From an uncultured Bacteroidales bacterium (GTDB taxonomy: Bacteria > Bacteroidota > Bacteroidia > Bacteroidales > F082): a stretch of 55,793 nt of DNA. Position numbers and translations under genes: made by a program. How positions within the stretch are numbered: the first letter of the stretch is position 1; each line of letters starts with the position of its first letter. Positions 16,668 to 26,381 of the stretch are shown one piece after another. The notes beneath the pieces were generated by a model. The model was not told the origin of the DNA. It did no database searches and saw only the letters and a list, made by a program, of their open reading frames with translations. The stretch is taken from contig ONKQ01000016.1 of the NCBI GenBank assembly GCA_900318465.1, positions 1 through 55,793 of the forward strand. The letters run 5' to 3'.

Positions 16668-17945
16668 TTATCTGATTTTGAAAGTCAAAAGGGTGAATGC
16701 GGCCAAAAGTATGGTCACAATCCAGAAACGGATGGTGATTTTCACCTCATGGTGTACCGTGTTGAAGCCCTCGCCGCGACCTTTGAAAGTGACGCGGGTG
16801 TTGGGATATGCCTTTTTGAAATCACTATAGCTGGTGCGGTAATGATCATGGAGCGGAGCCTTTTTCCAAATGCGATGCTTGTGCCCGTTTTTCTTGAAGA
16901 TTTCGACATCGATGTTGGAGAAAATCTCGAAGAGGAACACGCCGCAAAGCAAGGGCAGCAGTAGCTCTTTGTGCATGATGATTGCTGAAACGGCGATGAT
17001 GCCGCCTATCGTGAGACTGCCCGTGTCGCCCATGAAGATTTGGGCAGGGAAGGAGTTGAACCAAAGGAAACCGATTAAGGCACCTACGAAAGCAGCCAGA
17101 AAGACCACCAACTCTTCGCATCCTGGTATGTACATTACGGTGAAGTGGCTGGCTGTCACGGCATTACTGGAGATGTAGGCCAGAATGACTAAAGTGATTC
17201 CTATGATTGCGGAGTTGCCTGAGGCCATGCCATCCATGCCGTCGTTGAGGTTCGAGCCATTGCTGACGGCTGCCACCACAAATACGGTAAGCAGGACCAG
17301 AAAGACCCACGCAAGGTTGTACATCCATTTTGGGCCTGCCCAACGGAACAGGTCGGCGTAGTTGAGGTTGTGGTTTTTCAGGAAAGGAATGGTGGTGCGC
17401 GTCGATTTCACGTCGGGACTTTTCACCACGATTTCCTTGTTGTTCTCGATTTTCAGGTGTACCGTTTCGTTGATTTGCACGGCTGGACTGAAACGCAGCG
17501 TCAGGCCTACGATGAGACCGAGCAGGATTTGTCCGCCAAGCTTTACTCTGGGTTTGAGGCCGTCTTTTCTCTTCTTGAAAGTCTTGATGTAGTCGTCGGC
17601 GAAGCCTAAGATGCCGAGAATCAATGTGGTGACAATCATCAAGAGGGTGTAGACGCTATGGAGCTTGCAAACCAGAAGAACGGGGATGAGTATGGCCGTG
17701 ATGATGATGACACCGCCCATGGTGGGGACGCCAACTTTCTTCTCGTTGTAAGGGTCGATGGATGCATCTCTTTGTGTCTCAGAGATTTTCTTGCGTTTCA
17801 GCATCTTGATAAACCAGTTGCCAAACCACACTGCGATGACGAGTGAGAGGATGACAGCCACGGCAGCGCGGAAAGTGACGTAATTGAACATGCCCGCGCC
17901 GGGGAAATCGTGCTTGTCTAAATAATTGAAGAGATAGTATAACAT
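16668..17945 (-). CDS. mraY: Phospho-MurNAc-pentapeptide transferase MraY
   Basis: Makes lipid I from UDP-MurNAc-pentapeptide and undecaprenyl phosphate. The 425-residue membrane protein shows the family's conserved cytoplasmic motifs: ADDYIKTFKKR (first Asp pair), NLNDGMDGMASG, MGDTGSL, and the histidine loop PLHDHYRTS near residues 370-380. Length is typical of the Bacteroidetes form, which has an extra periplasmic loop (here about 165-215, charged). It sits 3 bases after murE. Confidence 0.97.
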   Translation of the reverse strand: MLYYLFNYLDKHDFPGAGMFNYVTFRAAVAVILSLVIAVWFGNWFIKMLKRKKISETQRDASIDPYNEKKVGVPTMGGVIIITAILIPVLLVCKLHSVYTLLMIVTTLILGILGFADDYIKTFKKRKDGLKPRVKLGGQILLGLIVGLTLRFSPAVQINETVHLKIENNKEIVVKSPDVKSTRTTIPFLKNHNLNYADLFRWAGPKWMYNLAWVFLVLLTVFVVAAVSNGSNLNDGMDGMASGNSAIIGITLVILAYISSNAVTASHFTVMYIPGCEELVVFLAAFVGALIGFLWFNSFPAQIFMGDTGSLTIGGIIAVSAIIMHKELLLPLLCGVFLFEIFSNIDVEIFKKNGHKHRIWKKAPLHDHYRTSYSDFKKAYPNTRVTFKGRGEGFNTVHHEVKITIRFWIVTILLAAFTLLTFKIR

Positions 17946-17948
17946 GGT

Positions 17949-19448
17949 TTAAGCCTCCTTGAATGCGTTCGACAATTCTTCCTTGTCATCAAAATGATTC
18001 TTGATCCCTTTGATTTCTTGATAGTTTTCGTGTCCCTTGCCTGCCAAGAGGATGATGTCGCCAGCTTTGGCCAAAGCTACAGCGGTACGGATGGCCTCAC
18101 GACGGTTGCTGATGCTCAACACTTTATGGTTGTTTGCCGCATCAATCCCTGCTTTCATCTGGCGGATGATTTCGTCGGGGTCTTCGTTGCGTGGGTTGTC
18201 TGAGGTAAGGATGACACGGTCGCTCATCCTGACGGCGACAGCGGCCATTTCGGGTCGTTTGGTGGTGTCGCGGTTGCCCCCGCATCCTACTACGGTGATG
18301 AGTTGAGAGTTTAGAGTTGAGAGTTTAGAGTTTTTGGTTGGATTTTTGAGGGTTCCTGTTTTCTTCACTTCGTTGATGGTCTTCAACACATTTTCCAAGG
18401 CATCAGGGGTGTGCGCATAGTCAACGATGCCGATAATGCCTTTGTCGGAATAGACCATGTCAAACCTGCCGTTGGCACCGCGTAGTTTGCTGATTTCCAC
18501 CAATAATTCGTCCTTGTCGAAACCCAAAGCAATGGCCGCGCCATAGATGGCTAACAGGTTGCTGGCATTGAAGCCGCCCACCAATTGGGTGAACACTTCG
18601 GTGCCATTCACCTTGAGCATCATGCCGTCGAAGTGGCTCTCCATGATGACGCCCTTGAAGTCGGCGTCATGTTTCAGAGCGTAAGTGAGTTTCTTGGCTT
18701 TGGTGTTTTGCAGCATGACCAAGCCGTTCTTGTCGTCTATGTTGGTGAGGGCGAAGGCACTTTGCGACAAGTCGTCGAAAAACTTCTTCTTGGCGTCACG
18801 ATAGTTGGCCATCGTTTTGTGATAGTCTAAATGGTCGTGAGTGAGGTTGGTGAAAATGCCGCCTGCGAAATGCAATCCGGCGATGCGGTCTTGTGCCACG
18901 CTGTGCGAACTCACCTCCATGAAAGCATATTGGCAGCCTTTCTCTACCATTTTGTGCAGCAATGCGTTAAGCTCGATAGGGTCGGGGGTGGTATGGGTTG
19001 ATGGAATCACTTCGGTTCCAATAATGTTTTCTATCGTCGACAGCAGTCCGCACGTATGGCCTGCATCGGTGAAGAGCCTATATAATAAGGTGGCGATGGT
19101 GGTTTTGCCGTTGGTGCCGGTCACGCCGACCAAACGCAGCTTCTCCGACGGGTTGCTGAAGAAGTTGGACGCGGCCATGCCCAAAACGTAGGCTGAGTTT
19201 TCCACTTGGATATAGGTCACGTTATCCGCCAAATTCTCAGGCAACGTTTCGCAAACTATTGCGGTTGCGCCGTTCTCTACGGCTTTGCCGATGTAGTCAT
19301 GCCCGTCAACTTGGGTGCCCCTGACGGCGAAAAACATCATGCCTTCGGTGGCTTTGCGCGAGTCGAAGGTGATGCCCGCGAGGTCGAGGTCTTTCTCGCC
19401 TTTGAGGTCAAGCAGGTTGCAGTTCTTTAGTATGTCTTTGAGTTTCAT
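17949..19448 (-). CDS. murE: UDP-MurNAc-tripeptide synthetase MurE, with repeat-derived insert
   Basis: Adds the diamino acid (meso-DAP in Gram-negatives) to UDP-MurNAc-L-Ala-D-Glu. The 499 residues show the P-loop [10 protein letters not shown] at about 110-119, the EVSSHS motif after it, and the DNPRNEDP motif typical of DAP-adding enzymes near residue 414. Just before the conserved VVGCGGNRD strand there is an insert (about residues 368-383, rich in Lys, Asn, Ser, Thr, Leu) encoded by a 14-base direct repeat. It overlaps ftsI by 4 bases. Confidence 0.96.
   Translation of the reverse strand: MKLKDILKNCNLLDLKGEKDLDLAGITFDSRKATEGMMFFAVRGTQVDGHDYIGKAVENGATAIVCETLPENLADNVTYIQVENSAYVLGMAASNFFSNPSEKLRLVGVTGTNGKTTIATLLYRLFTDAGHTCGLLSTIENIIGTEVIPSTHTTPDPIELNALLHKMVEKGCQYAFMEVSSHSVAQDRIAGLHFAGGIFTNLTHDHLDYHKTMANYRDAKKKFFDDLSQSAFALTNIDDKNGLVMLQNTKAKKLTYALKHDADFKGVIMESHFDGMMLKVNGTEVFTQLVGGFNASNLLAIYGAAIALGFDKDELLVEISKLRGANGRFDMVYSDKGIIGIVDYAHTPDALENVLKTINEVKKTGTLKNPTKNSKLSTLNSQLITVVGCGGNRDTTKRPEMAAVAVRMSDRVILTSDNPRNEDPDEIIRQMKAGIDAANNHKVLSISNRREAIRTAVALAKAGDIILLAGKGHENYQEIKGIKNHFDDKEELSNAFKEA
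18302..18329. repeat. Two 14-base direct repeats inside murE
   Basis: GTTGAGAGTTTAGA occurs twice in perfect tandem (18302-18315, 18316-18329) with a partial third copy on the right. Such CTCTAAACTCTCAAC-type words are usually intergenic filler in Bacteroidetes; here the repeat is read in frame as [10 protein letters not shown]. Confidence 0.8.
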
Positions 19449-21610
19449 TTCATTGCAAGTTTAAGGTTCATGACGCTGTTTTGTCTCAGGGTGTCGCCGG
19501 CGGGCAATGATTGTTCGGTCACCACGCCCTGCCCGTTGAATCGGGTCTCGATGCCCATGCCTTCCAAGAGGTAAACGGCATCGGTAACGTTCATCCCAAC
19601 CACATTTGGAATGGTCTTTTCTCCGATGATGGCATTGCTGATGAGCTTCACGCCTTCGGGATTTGTTTCCACCATGACCCATTCCGACTGGCTTGATATG
19701 TCGTTGAAGTCCTTGTTGAGTCCTTCAAGAAAGGCATGGGCTTGGTCGCTCCGCATGATGACAGGGGAGGTGCTTTGCCCGTGGTCAAATCCGTCTTGAC
19801 TGTTGTCGTCCAAGATGCCGTAATGGTGTGCGTACACTTTTTCGGCAATTTCACGGAATCCAGGGGCTGAAACGCTTCCCGCCGCCCAATGAGCTCCTCG
19901 CGCACGGCTGACCACGACAATGCAACTGTATTTGGGTTTGTCGGCGGGGAAATAACCGACAAAGGTGGTGTTGTAGAGCTTGTGGGGAACGTTTGGCTCG
20001 CGGTATTTGTATTTGAGTACCGGGTCGCAATATTGTGCCGTTCCCGTCTTGCCGGCAACGGGGAAGCTGCATCCTATGAATTGCTTTTTTGCCGTTCCGC
20101 GAATGGTCACTCCCTCAAGCATGGTTTGCAGCATCTTGATGGCCTCGGGCGGGGCGATTTGTTCGTTAAGCACAACAGGCTCAAACTTTTCGATGACATG
20201 GTTGCCGTTGCGTATTTCGGTCACAAACAAGGGTTTCATCATTTTGCCTCCGTTGGCGATGGCGTTGTAGAGCGTGATAAGTTGCAAAGGCGTTACGTTT
20301 ACTTCATAACCGATTGACATCCAAGGTAGTGATACGTTTGACCAGAGCTTTCTGCCGTCTTTCGTTTTGTCGGTTGGATGCTTGATGTAAGGTTGTGCTT
20401 CCGAAGCCAAGCCTGTCCCGATTTTCTTGTTCAACCCCAAGGCGTACAGACCGTCCACGTATTTTTCGGGATGCGCCATAAACGATTTGGTGATGAGCAC
20501 CGCTGTGCCTTTGTTGGACGACTGCTCAATGACTTCTTGGATGGTGCAAATGCCGGTTTTCGTGAAAGTGTGGTCGTCCTTCATGATGCGGTTTGAGAAT
20601 TTGATGGAACCCGTGCCGATGTTTACCTTGTCCTCGAGCGTGAGCTCGGGATGATGGTTGAGCAGCACTATCATCGACGCGATTTTGAAGACCGAACCTG
20701 GTTCGTATCGGGCGGACAAGGCGAAGTTGTAGGTCTCCTCGTATTTCCCTGTTTTGTCGTTGCGTTGCAGGTTGGCCATGGCTCGGATGTAGCCGGTCTC
20801 CACGTCCATCAAGATGGCGCAGCCTTGTTGGGCCTTGTTGGTGGTCATGGTGTTGAGGAGGGCACTTTCCACAATGTCCTGAAGCCTGATGTCGAAGGTG
20901 GTGACAATGTCTGAACCGTCTCGCGGGTCGATGTCTTCTTCCGATTCAACGGGCATACTGCCCCAGTGGTGGATGCGCCTGACGAGCCGCCGTCCGTCTT
21001 GCCCTTTTAGATATTTGTTGTAGGAGGCTTCAAGACCGCCATAATAGGTCGTCCCATCAATCTCGTTGACGTAGCCGACGACGCAACCTGCCAAATCGTT
21101 GTAAGGTCTGATGCGTTTTGTTTCTTCGTCCTTGGCCAATCCTCCAGTGTAGATTCCTGTCTTGAAAATGGCGAATTTTTGCATCTTTCTGAGATTAGGA
21201 AGCGTCACATCGCGCGCTATCGCACATTGCCGTCCGTCTTTTCTTGCGTTTTCCAAATACTGTTTCCACTGTCCGGCAGTTCGTTTGGGAAACAAGTTGG
21301 CCAATTGTGCACTAAGGCTGTCGATGCCTTTGGCGAAAGTTGTGTCGGCCACCACGCGTGTGTCGAAGTAGGTGTGATAGATGGGTATGGTGGTCGCTAT
21401 CAGGTCGCCGTTGGCCGCGTAAATGTTGCCTCGGTTGGCCTTCAAAGTGTCAACGCGATACTCTTTTTGCTTCGCAAGCTCAATGTATTGCTTGCTCTCT
21501 TTGGTTTGGACCAAAATGATTTGCGTGATGATGGCAATGCCAAAAACCAAGATGAGGAAGTAAACCAAATATGTCCTCCAAAGCATGTCTATTTTAGGGT
21601 CCATCTTCAT
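19445..21610 (-). CDS. ftsI: Penicillin-binding protein FtsI with PASTA domain
   Basis: The septal transpeptidase. Of 721 residues, about 16-38 form the membrane anchor, followed by the dimerisation domain ([15 protein letters not shown], the usual RGxIxDRxG-type start) and the transpeptidase: SVFK (active Ser, about 304-307), SSN (about 362-364) and KTGT (about 520-523). The last ~65 residues ([21 protein letters not shown] onward) are one PASTA domain, as in Bacteroidetes and Gram-positive PBP2x/SpoVD but not E. coli FtsI (588 residues). Overlaps ftsL and murE by 4 bases each. Confidence 0.96.
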   Translation of the reverse strand: MKMDPKIDMLWRTYLVYFLILVFGIAIITQIILVQTKESKQYIELAKQKEYRVDTLKANRGNIYAANGDLIATTIPIYHTYFDTRVVADTTFAKGIDSLSAQLANLFPKRTAGQWKQYLENARKDGRQCAIARDVTLPNLRKMQKFAIFKTGIYTGGLAKDEETKRIRPYNDLAGCVVGYVNEIDGTTYYGGLEASYNKYLKGQDGRRLVRRIHHWGSMPVESEEDIDPRDGSDIVTTFDIRLQDIVESALLNTMTTNKAQQGCAILMDVETGYIRAMANLQRNDKTGKYEETYNFALSARYEPGSVFKIASMIVLLNHHPELTLEDKVNIGTGSIKFSNRIMKDDHTFTKTGICTIQEVIEQSSNKGTAVLITKSFMAHPEKYVDGLYALGLNKKIGTGLASEAQPYIKHPTDKTKDGRKLWSNVSLPWMSIGYEVNVTPLQLITLYNAIANGGKMMKPLFVTEIRNGNHVIEKFEPVVLNEQIAPPEAIKMLQTMLEGVTIRGTAKKQFIGCSFPVAGKTGTAQYCDPVLKYKYREPNVPHKLYNTTFVGYFPADKPKYSCIVVVSRARGAHWAAGSVSAPGFREIAEKVYAHHYGILDDNSQDGFDHGQSTSPVIMRSDQAHAFLEGLNKDFNDISSQSEWVMVETNPEGVKLISNAIIGEKTIPNVVGMNVTDAVYLLEGMGIETRFNGQGVVTEQSLPAGDTLRQNSVMNLKLAMK

Positions 21611-22002
21611 TCTTGCTCCTCCTTGTCAACGGTGTTGTCTTTATACTCAATCCTAATCAGCGGGTCGAGAGATTCCTTGATGCCTGTGCCGTCGAGTTTC
21701 TTGATGAGCGCCGATTGCAGCGAGGCTTCCATGATGTTGGCTTTCAACTCTACGTATTTTGCTCGCAAGTCGCTGAGTTGCTTGTTGGCATTGGCGATTT
21801 CACGGGTGCGCGATTCGGCGATGTATGTGTTGGTAATCAGCACCATAAGCAATACGGTGATGGTCACCATGAAAGGGAATTGCTTCAAGAAGTTTTCCCT
21901 GACCAGGAAGCTTCCGCCCAAAACGTTCATCACCTTCTTGACGCTGTTGCTGTCATTCGATTTCTTCTTCTCTTTCCGTTGTTTTCTGCTCTTTCTGCTC
22001 AT
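21607..22002 (-). CDS. ftsL: FtsL-like cell division protein
   Basis: A 131-residue small bitopic protein: a very basic N-terminus (RKSRKQRKEKKK), a membrane segment at about 43-61 (FPFMVTITVLLMVLITNTYIA), then a coiled-coil-like stretch (IANANKQLSDLRAKYVELKA). The size, topology and position between rsmH and ftsI are those of FtsL; the sequence itself is poorly conserved in this family. Expected role: periplasmic scaffold with FtsQ for FtsW/FtsI activation. Confidence 0.85.
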   Translation of the reverse strand: MSRKSRKQRKEKKKSNDSNSVKKVMNVLGGSFLVRENFLKQFPFMVTITVLLMVLITNTYIAESRTREIANANKQLSDLRAKYVELKANIMEASLQSALIKKLDGTGIKESLDPLIRIEYKDNTVDKEEQE

Positions 22003-22005
22003 GTC

Positions 22006-22899
22006 TCATTTCCTTTCCGCTATCCTGAGTTTTGCGCTGCGGGCACGGCTGTTGCTTTCGATTTCCTCGTCGGAAGGCACCAACGGCTTGCGCGTGATTA
22101 ATATATAAGGTGTAAGCAGGTTGCCGTAGAAGTCTTTTTCCTCGCGGCCTTCGGCGTTGCCTGTTTTCATGAAGCACTTTATAAGTCTATCTTCAAGGGA
22201 GTGGTATGAAAGTACGACCAATCTGCCTCCTGGTTTCAACACGTCGGGGCATTGTGAGAGGAAGGCTGTGAGGGCATCCAACTCTTGGTTGACCTCGATG
22301 CGCAGAGCCTGAAAGATTTGCGCCAAAACCTTGTTTTCCTTGCCTCGGGGCAGACGACGTTGCACGGCCTGCTTCAACTGTGTGGTGGTCTCGATGGGCT
22401 CGGCATTGCGAGCCATGACGATGTCGGAAGCAATGAGATGTGCTTGCTGAACCTCACCGTAAAGGCTCAAGATGCGGGTCAGGTCGGCTTGGTCGTAGGT
22501 GTTCACCACAGTGGCGGCGTCGTTGGGCGTGGTTTGGCTCATGCGCATGTCAAGCTCACCGTCGAAACGGGTCGAGAAGCCCTTTTCAGGGGTGTCGAAC
22601 TGGTGCGACGATACGCCCAAGTCGGCAATGACGCCGTCAATCTGTCCACCGTGATAGAGTTGGATGAAATTCTTGAAGTACCTGAAATTCTGAGGGATGA
22701 AAGTGAAACGCTCATCATCAAAGGCATTGGCAGCGGCATCTTCGTCTTGGTCGAAGGCGTAGAGATGCCCCGTTGTCAGCCGTTCCAAGATGGCTCGCGA
22801 ATGGCCTCCACCACCAAAAGTGACATCGGCATACACGCCTTCGGGGTTGATGTTCAGGCCCCTGATGCACTCGCCCAACATGACTGGATTGTGATACAT
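22006..22899 (-). CDS. rsmH: 16S rRNA (cytosine-1402-N4) methyltransferase RsmH
   Basis: Methylates C1402 of 16S rRNA using SAM. The 297 residues carry the SAM-binding loop DVTFGGGGHSRAIL at about 25-38, the DLGVSSHQFD motif, the substrate-loop GFSTRFDGELDMRM, and the late motif LVVLSYHSLEDRLIK. It is the second gene of the operon, 14 bases after mraZ and 3 before ftsL, the conserved place of this gene (mraW). Confidence 0.97.
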   Translation of the reverse strand: MYHNPVMLGECIRGLNINPEGVYADVTFGGGGHSRAILERLTTGHLYAFDQDEDAAANAFDDERFTFIPQNFRYFKNFIQLYHGGQIDGVIADLGVSSHQFDTPEKGFSTRFDGELDMRMSQTTPNDAATVVNTYDQADLTRILSLYGEVQQAHLIASDIVMARNAEPIETTTQLKQAVQRRLPRGKENKVLAQIFQALRIEVNQELDALTAFLSQCPDVLKPGGRLVVLSYHSLEDRLIKCFMKTGNAEGREEKDFYGNLLTPYILITRKPLVPSDEEIESNSRARSAKLRIAERK

Positions 22900-22913
22900 C
22901 GCGCCGCCCTCCC

Positions 22914-23363
22914 TTATTTGATGTTTTCAAGGATACTGAAGAACTCTTCGTCGGTGAGCGCGGTGGCGATGGACTCCTCGTAGAGGCTCTTGTCCCAAAT
23001 CTCCATCTTTGTCGTGACCGAGGTGATGATGATGTCTTTTTCGAGCTTGCCCGTCTCGATGAGGTCTTTCGGGATTTGCAAACGACCGCTGCCGTCCAAT
23101 TTGGCGAAACGCGCTCCAGCGTTGTAGCGGCGCAACACGGCTTCCTGTTGGGCCTTGAACTGTGAAAGTTGCTCGCGGAGTTTGTCCTGCAAGTTGTCCC
23201 AATCCTGCCTCGTGTACAACTCAAGACATTTGACGCGCAATCCGGGATGAAGGACGAAACCTTCCTCCACCAGATTGCCTAATTGCTCCTTGAATTCGCT
23301 AGGAAACACTAAGCGTCCCTTGGCGTCAAGCTTGCAATTGAAATGTCCTACAGGGTAGCTCAT
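22914..23363 (-). CDS. mraZ: Transcriptional regulator MraZ
   Basis: First gene of the dcw operon, a DNA-binding regulator with two SpoVT/AbrB-like repeats. The first holds KLDAKGRLVFPSEFK and the second AKLDGSGRLQIPKDL, the typical paired DxxGR motifs. I chose ATG 23363 (149 residues, MSYPVGHF...) because it matches the usual MraZ length and follows the -7 box at 23385-23392; the longer frame from 23408 would begin upstream of the promoter. TGGGT/TGGTT repeats in the promoter look like MraZ's own operator. Confidence 0.95.
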   Translation of the reverse strand: MSYPVGHFNCKLDAKGRLVFPSEFKEQLGNLVEEGFVLHPGLRVKCLELYTRQDWDNLQDKLREQLSQFKAQQEAVLRRYNAGARFAKLDGSGRLQIPKDLIETGKLEKDIIITSVTTKMEIWDKSLYEESIATALTDEEFFSILENIK

Positions 23364-23384
23364 CGTTGTTTGATTTTTCAATTG

Positions 23385-23414
23385 CAAAAATAATACATTT
23401 TCACCCACTTACAA
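23385..23414 (-). promoter_or_regulatory. Promoter of the dcw operon
   Basis: Minus-strand TATTTTTG at 23392-23385 matches the -7 consensus TAnnTTTG, and a TTG -33 element lies at 23414-23412, 19 bases away, the usual Bacteroidetes spacing. The leader to the mraZ ATG (23363) would be about 15 bases. Confidence 0.7.
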
Positions 23415-23417
23415 CCA
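23403..23417 (-). promoter_or_regulatory. Candidate MraZ operator
   Basis: On the minus strand TGGTT (23417-23413), five bases, then TGGGT (23407-23403) form direct repeats with a 10-base period, flanked at the same period by weaker TGTAG and TGTAT. E. coli MraZ binds TGGGN repeats with 5-base spacers. Here the repeats cover the -33 element. Confidence 0.45.
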
Positions 23418-23448
23418 CTTTGCTACACAAAGTTTTCAACGGCGATTG

Positions 23449-23488
23449 TTCATAACTCTGTTCATAACTCGTTAATAATTCGTTAATA
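23449..23488. repeat. Short tandem repeats between the dcw and gls promoters
   Basis: TTCATAACTC occurs at 23449-23458 and 23461-23470 (12-base period) and GTTAATA at 23471-23477 and 23482-23488 (11-base period). They lie between the divergent mraZ and glsA promoters and could bind a regulator or bend DNA. Confidence 0.45.
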
Positions 23489-23588
23489 GTTTCTGTTACA
23501 AACATATATAAAACATCGTTTAGGTGTTGATTACCTTGATTTTGAGTTTTTTGAACAATTTTTTTTCGCTCCCTTCTTTACTTTTTGC

Positions 23589-23596
23589 TAATTTTG
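23589..23596 (+). promoter_or_regulatory. glsA: -7 promoter box for glsA
   Basis: TAATTTTG matches TAnnTTTG and lies 26 bases before ATG 23622. It argues against the TTG at 23604, which would be at about the transcription start. Confidence 0.55.
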
Positions 23597-23621
23597 CGGC
23601 TCATTGAGTGATTGTCGCTTT

Positions 23622-24497
23622 ATGGAAACGCAAGAAAACAACCTAATCGACCTTAGGAAAATCTTCACGGCCAAGGTGCCGAAGCTGATGAAATGGATAC
23701 CCGAATGGCTGTTTCGCAAGATTCAGAAACTGCTGCACGAGGCTGACATCAATGAGATTTTGACCAAATACGGCCATCTGAAAGGTGTCGACTTCATTAA
23801 TGCACTCATCGCCGACTTTAACCTTGAGCTTGAGTTGAAAGGCGTTGACAATCTGATGAGTAGCGATAGGATTCTTGTGGCATCCAATCACCCTTTGGGC
23901 GGTTTGGACGGCATCGCACTGATTGGCGTGGTGGGCAATCATCGTGGAAAGACGCTCACCCCCGTCAACGACTTCCTGATGTTCGTGAAGCCTCTTGAGC
24001 CTATTTTTATCCCTGTCAACAAAGTGGGTAGTGCCACTGCCAATCGCGAGGAAAACATTCAGCTTTTCAACGAGACTTTTGCCGGTGATGCCACCATCTG
24101 CTACTTCCCCTTTGGCCTCTGTTCGCGCAAGACTGATGATGGCAAGATTCAGGACTTGGATTGGAAAAAGACTTTCGTCACCAAGTCGCGGGCCTATCAG
24201 CGCGACATTGTTCCTGTCCACATCGAAGGACGCAACTCAAACTTTTTCTACAATTTGGCTCGTTGGCGCAAGAAGCTGAAGATCAAGGTGAACATTGAAA
24301 TGGCTTTCCTCGTCAACGAGTTCTTCAACCAACGCAACAAGAAGCTGACCATTTCGTTTGGCAAGCCCATTCCTTACACGACTTTTGACCGTCGTTTTAC
24401 CGATGCGCAATGGGCTGAGAAATTGCGCACCTTCTCATATCAGCTCGGTAACGACACAGATTTGATTTTCGACCCTCAAAAAGAATACATCGTATGA
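23622..24497 (+). CDS. glsA: GlsA-like O-acyltransferase (glycine lipid synthesis)
   Basis: An acyltransferase of the PlsC/OlsA superfamily, 291 residues from ATG 23622. The catalytic block SNHPLGGLDG is at about 87-96, followed by an arginine-free PFGLCSRK substrate motif near 168-175. In Bacteroides thetaiotaomicron GlsA O-acylates the N-acyl-glycine made by GlsB to give glycine lipids, which are needed for stress tolerance. The direct overlap with a GlsB-like gene (4 bases) strongly supports this role over general phospholipid synthesis. The start was chosen from the promoter position; TTG 23604 would add six residues. Confidence 0.85.
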   Translation: METQENNLIDLRKIFTAKVPKLMKWIPEWLFRKIQKLLHEADINEILTKYGHLKGVDFINALIADFNLELELKGVDNLMSSDRILVASNHPLGGLDGIALIGVVGNHRGKTLTPVNDFLMFVKPLEPIFIPVNKVGSATANREENIQLFNETFAGDATICYFPFGLCSRKTDDGKIQDLDWKKTFVTKSRAYQRDIVPVHIEGRNSNFFYNLARWRKKLKIKVNIEMAFLVNEFFNQRNKKLTISFGKPIPYTTFDRRFTDAQWAEKLRTFSYQLGNDTDLIFDPQKEYIV

Positions 24498-25462
24498 TGA
24501 AAGAAATAATTGCACCAGTTCCTGTTGAAGCTATTTTGGATGAGCTGACTAAGGAAAAGTTTTTCCGCAAAACCAACAATGCGGGCAACGAGATTTATAT
24601 TCTGACAGCCCACGACTCGCCCAACACGATGCGCGAGATAGGTCGCCTGCGCGAAATTAGTTTCCGCGACTCGGGCGGTGGCACTGGCCTCGACTGCGAC
24701 ATTGACGTTTTCGACACCCGCGACGAGAATTATTTCATGCAGCTCATCGTCTGGAACCCGAATGACAAGGCCATCGTTGGAGGCTACCGATTCTTGCTTT
24801 GCGACACATTGCCACTCGACGAAGATGGTCAGGTCGACACCCCGACGAGTGAATTGTTCCACTATTCCGAACGATTCGTGAAAGAGTATTTGCCCTACAC
24901 GCTTGAATTGGGCCGCTCGTTTGTCCAGCCTGAATACCAGCCTTCGAAAAACCTTTCCAAGGGGATGTATTCTCTTGACAATCTGTGGGATGGCCTCGGT
25001 TCGCTCGTTAATGTTTACCCCAAGGCGAAGTACTATTTTGGCAAGGTGACGATGTATCCACAGCTTGAACGTACCTCTCGCGACATGATTCTCTATTTCA
25101 TGCAAAAACACTTCCCTGATAAGGACGGTTTGGTGACGGTGCGCCCTGAATTGGATCTGCCCATCCTCACCGATAAGGCATGGCTGGAGAGCGTATTTTG
25201 CTGCGACAGCTATCGTGACGACTACAAAATTTTAGTTAAGCAAGTACGTGAACGTGGTTCCGCTGTGCCACCATTGGTGAATGCCTACATGAACCTTTCG
25301 CCTACGTTGCGTTCCTTCGGTACGGCACTCAATCCGGGTTTCGGCAATGTAGAAGAAACGGGTCTTCTGGTGACCATCGGCGACATGTTTGAGGAAAAGG
25401 TGAAACGCCATCTGACCTACGATAAAGACCAAGTTCCGTCGCATCTCATTCAAATCAAGTGA
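24494..25462 (+). CDS. glsB: GlsB-like N-acyltransferase (glycine lipid synthesis)
   Basis: A 322-residue GNAT-fold acyl-ACP-dependent N-acyltransferase of the OlsB/hemolysin-like family. Visible family features are [13 protein letters not shown], the acidic-aromatic core [10 protein letters not shown], the [12 protein letters not shown] block (about 137-148) and a long C-terminal half. GlsB performs the first step of glycine lipid synthesis in Bacteroides (N-acylation of glycine with a 3-hydroxy fatty acid); OlsB does the same for ornithine. It overlaps glsA by 4 bases; engB follows at once. Confidence 0.87.
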   Translation: MMKEIIAPVPVEAILDELTKEKFFRKTNNAGNEIYILTAHDSPNTMREIGRLREISFRDSGGGTGLDCDIDVFDTRDENYFMQLIVWNPNDKAIVGGYRFLLCDTLPLDEDGQVDTPTSELFHYSERFVKEYLPYTLELGRSFVQPEYQPSKNLSKGMYSLDNLWDGLGSLVNVYPKAKYYFGKVTMYPQLERTSRDMILYFMQKHFPDKDGLVTVRPELDLPILTDKAWLESVFCCDSYRDDYKILVKQVRERGSAVPPLVNAYMNLSPTLRSFGTALNPGFGNVEETGLLVTIGDMFEEKVKRHLTYDKDQVPSHLIQIK

Positions 25463-25467
25463 CCGCC

Positions 25468-26103
25468 ATGAATATTAACAAAGCAGAGTTTTTGATGAGC
25501 AACACGCGCATCGACCGTTTGCCCAACGACAACATTCCTGAATATGCTTTCATTGGGCGTTCCAATGTGGGCAAGTCGTCGCTAATCAACATGTTGGTGC
25601 AACAGCGCGGTTTGGCCAAAACGTCGTCGGTGCCAGGCAAGACGGTGGCCATCAACCATTTCATTGTCAATGATGCATGGTATCTTGTCGACCTTCCGGG
25701 CTACGGCTATGCACAGCATTCAAAGAAGTTGCGCGATGCATGGCGAATCATGATCAACAATTATATCACCCAACGTCGTAATTTGGTGACCACTTTCGTT
25801 CTTGTCGACTCGCGTATTGAGCCGCAGAACAATGACTTGGGTTTTATGGAGTGGTTGGGTGAGAACCGGGTGCCGTTTTGCATTGTTTTCACCAAGGCCG
25901 ACAAGGTCTCAAAGGCAGAGTTGGACAAGAATGTGGAGGCTTTTAAGGCGCGTCTGTCGGAAGAATGGGAGGAATTGCCGCCTATCTTCATCACCTCGTC
26001 GGAGAAAAAGCAGGGTAGGGACGAAGTGCTGGATTATATTGAACAACAAAATGCGGTTGTGGCTGATTTGATGAATAGGAAAGGACATTATTATTTAAAC
26101 TAA
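25468..26103 (+). CDS. engB: Ribosome biogenesis GTPase EngB (YsxC/YihA)
   Basis: A small GTPase for large-subunit assembly. From ATG 25468 it has 211 residues: [13 protein letters not shown] is the usual family start, so I prefer it to the GTG at 25459. G1 is GRSNVGKSS (about 30-38), G3 DLPGYGYA, and G4 TKADK. It directly follows glsB, probably in the same transcript. Confidence 0.95.
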   Translation: MNINKAEFLMSNTRIDRLPNDNIPEYAFIGRSNVGKSSLINMLVQQRGLAKTSSVPGKTVAINHFIVNDAWYLVDLPGYGYAQHSKKLRDAWRIMINNYITQRRNLVTTFVLVDSRIEPQNNDLGFMEWLGENRVPFCIVFTKADKVSKAELDKNVEAFKARLSEEWEELPPIFITSSEKKQGRDEVLDYIEQQNAVVADLMNRKGHYYLN

Positions 26104-26119
26104 TCTAAAATATATCATT

Positions 26120-26365
26120 ATGGTAGGAATTCTTGTATCAGTTCTAATAGGTGCGATTGCGGGCTTTATCGCTGGCAAAATCATGAACAAAGGCATGGGC
26201 CTTTTGGTATGCATTCTAGTTGGTATCGTTGGCGGTTTCTTGGGCAGCTGGCTTTTTAGTTTGCTTGGTGCCGCCCCCAAAACGACTTTCTGGGGCCAAT
26301 TGTTGGTTGGCATCGTAGGTTCTGTAGTGCTGCTTTGGGTTCTTTCTTTGCTCAAGAGGAAGTAA
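26120..26365 (+). CDS. YeaQ/YmgE-type small membrane protein (transglycosylase-associated family)
   Basis: An 81-residue, very hydrophobic, glycine-rich protein with three membrane segments (about 3-20, 27-47, 56-76). The first has GAIAGFIAGKIM, the family hallmark. Databases call this the 'GlsB/YeaQ/YmgE stress response membrane protein' family; that GlsB has nothing to do with the glycine lipid enzyme upstream. The function is unknown; general stress induction is reported for relatives. Start 16 bases after engB. Confidence 0.88.
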   Translation: MVGILVSVLIGAIAGFIAGKIMNKGMGLLVCILVGIVGGFLGSWLFSLLGAAPKTTFWGQLLVGIVGSVVLLWVLSLLKRK

Positions 26366-26381
26366 CCAGAGTTTGGCCTAT

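Noticed and set aside
23364-23408. Longer mraZ start at 23408
   Set aside because: It would begin upstream of the -7 box; family members start at MSYPVGHF-like positions.
23449-23488. CRISPR array
   Set aside because: Repeats are only 7-10 bases with no spacers of regular length.
23604-23621. TTG start of glsA
   Set aside because: It coincides with the expected transcription start; ATG 23622 is better placed.
26120-26365. Part of the glycine lipid operon because of the name GlsB
   Set aside because: The YeaQ/YmgE family shares only a name with the lipid GlsB; the sequence is a small glycine-rich membrane protein.
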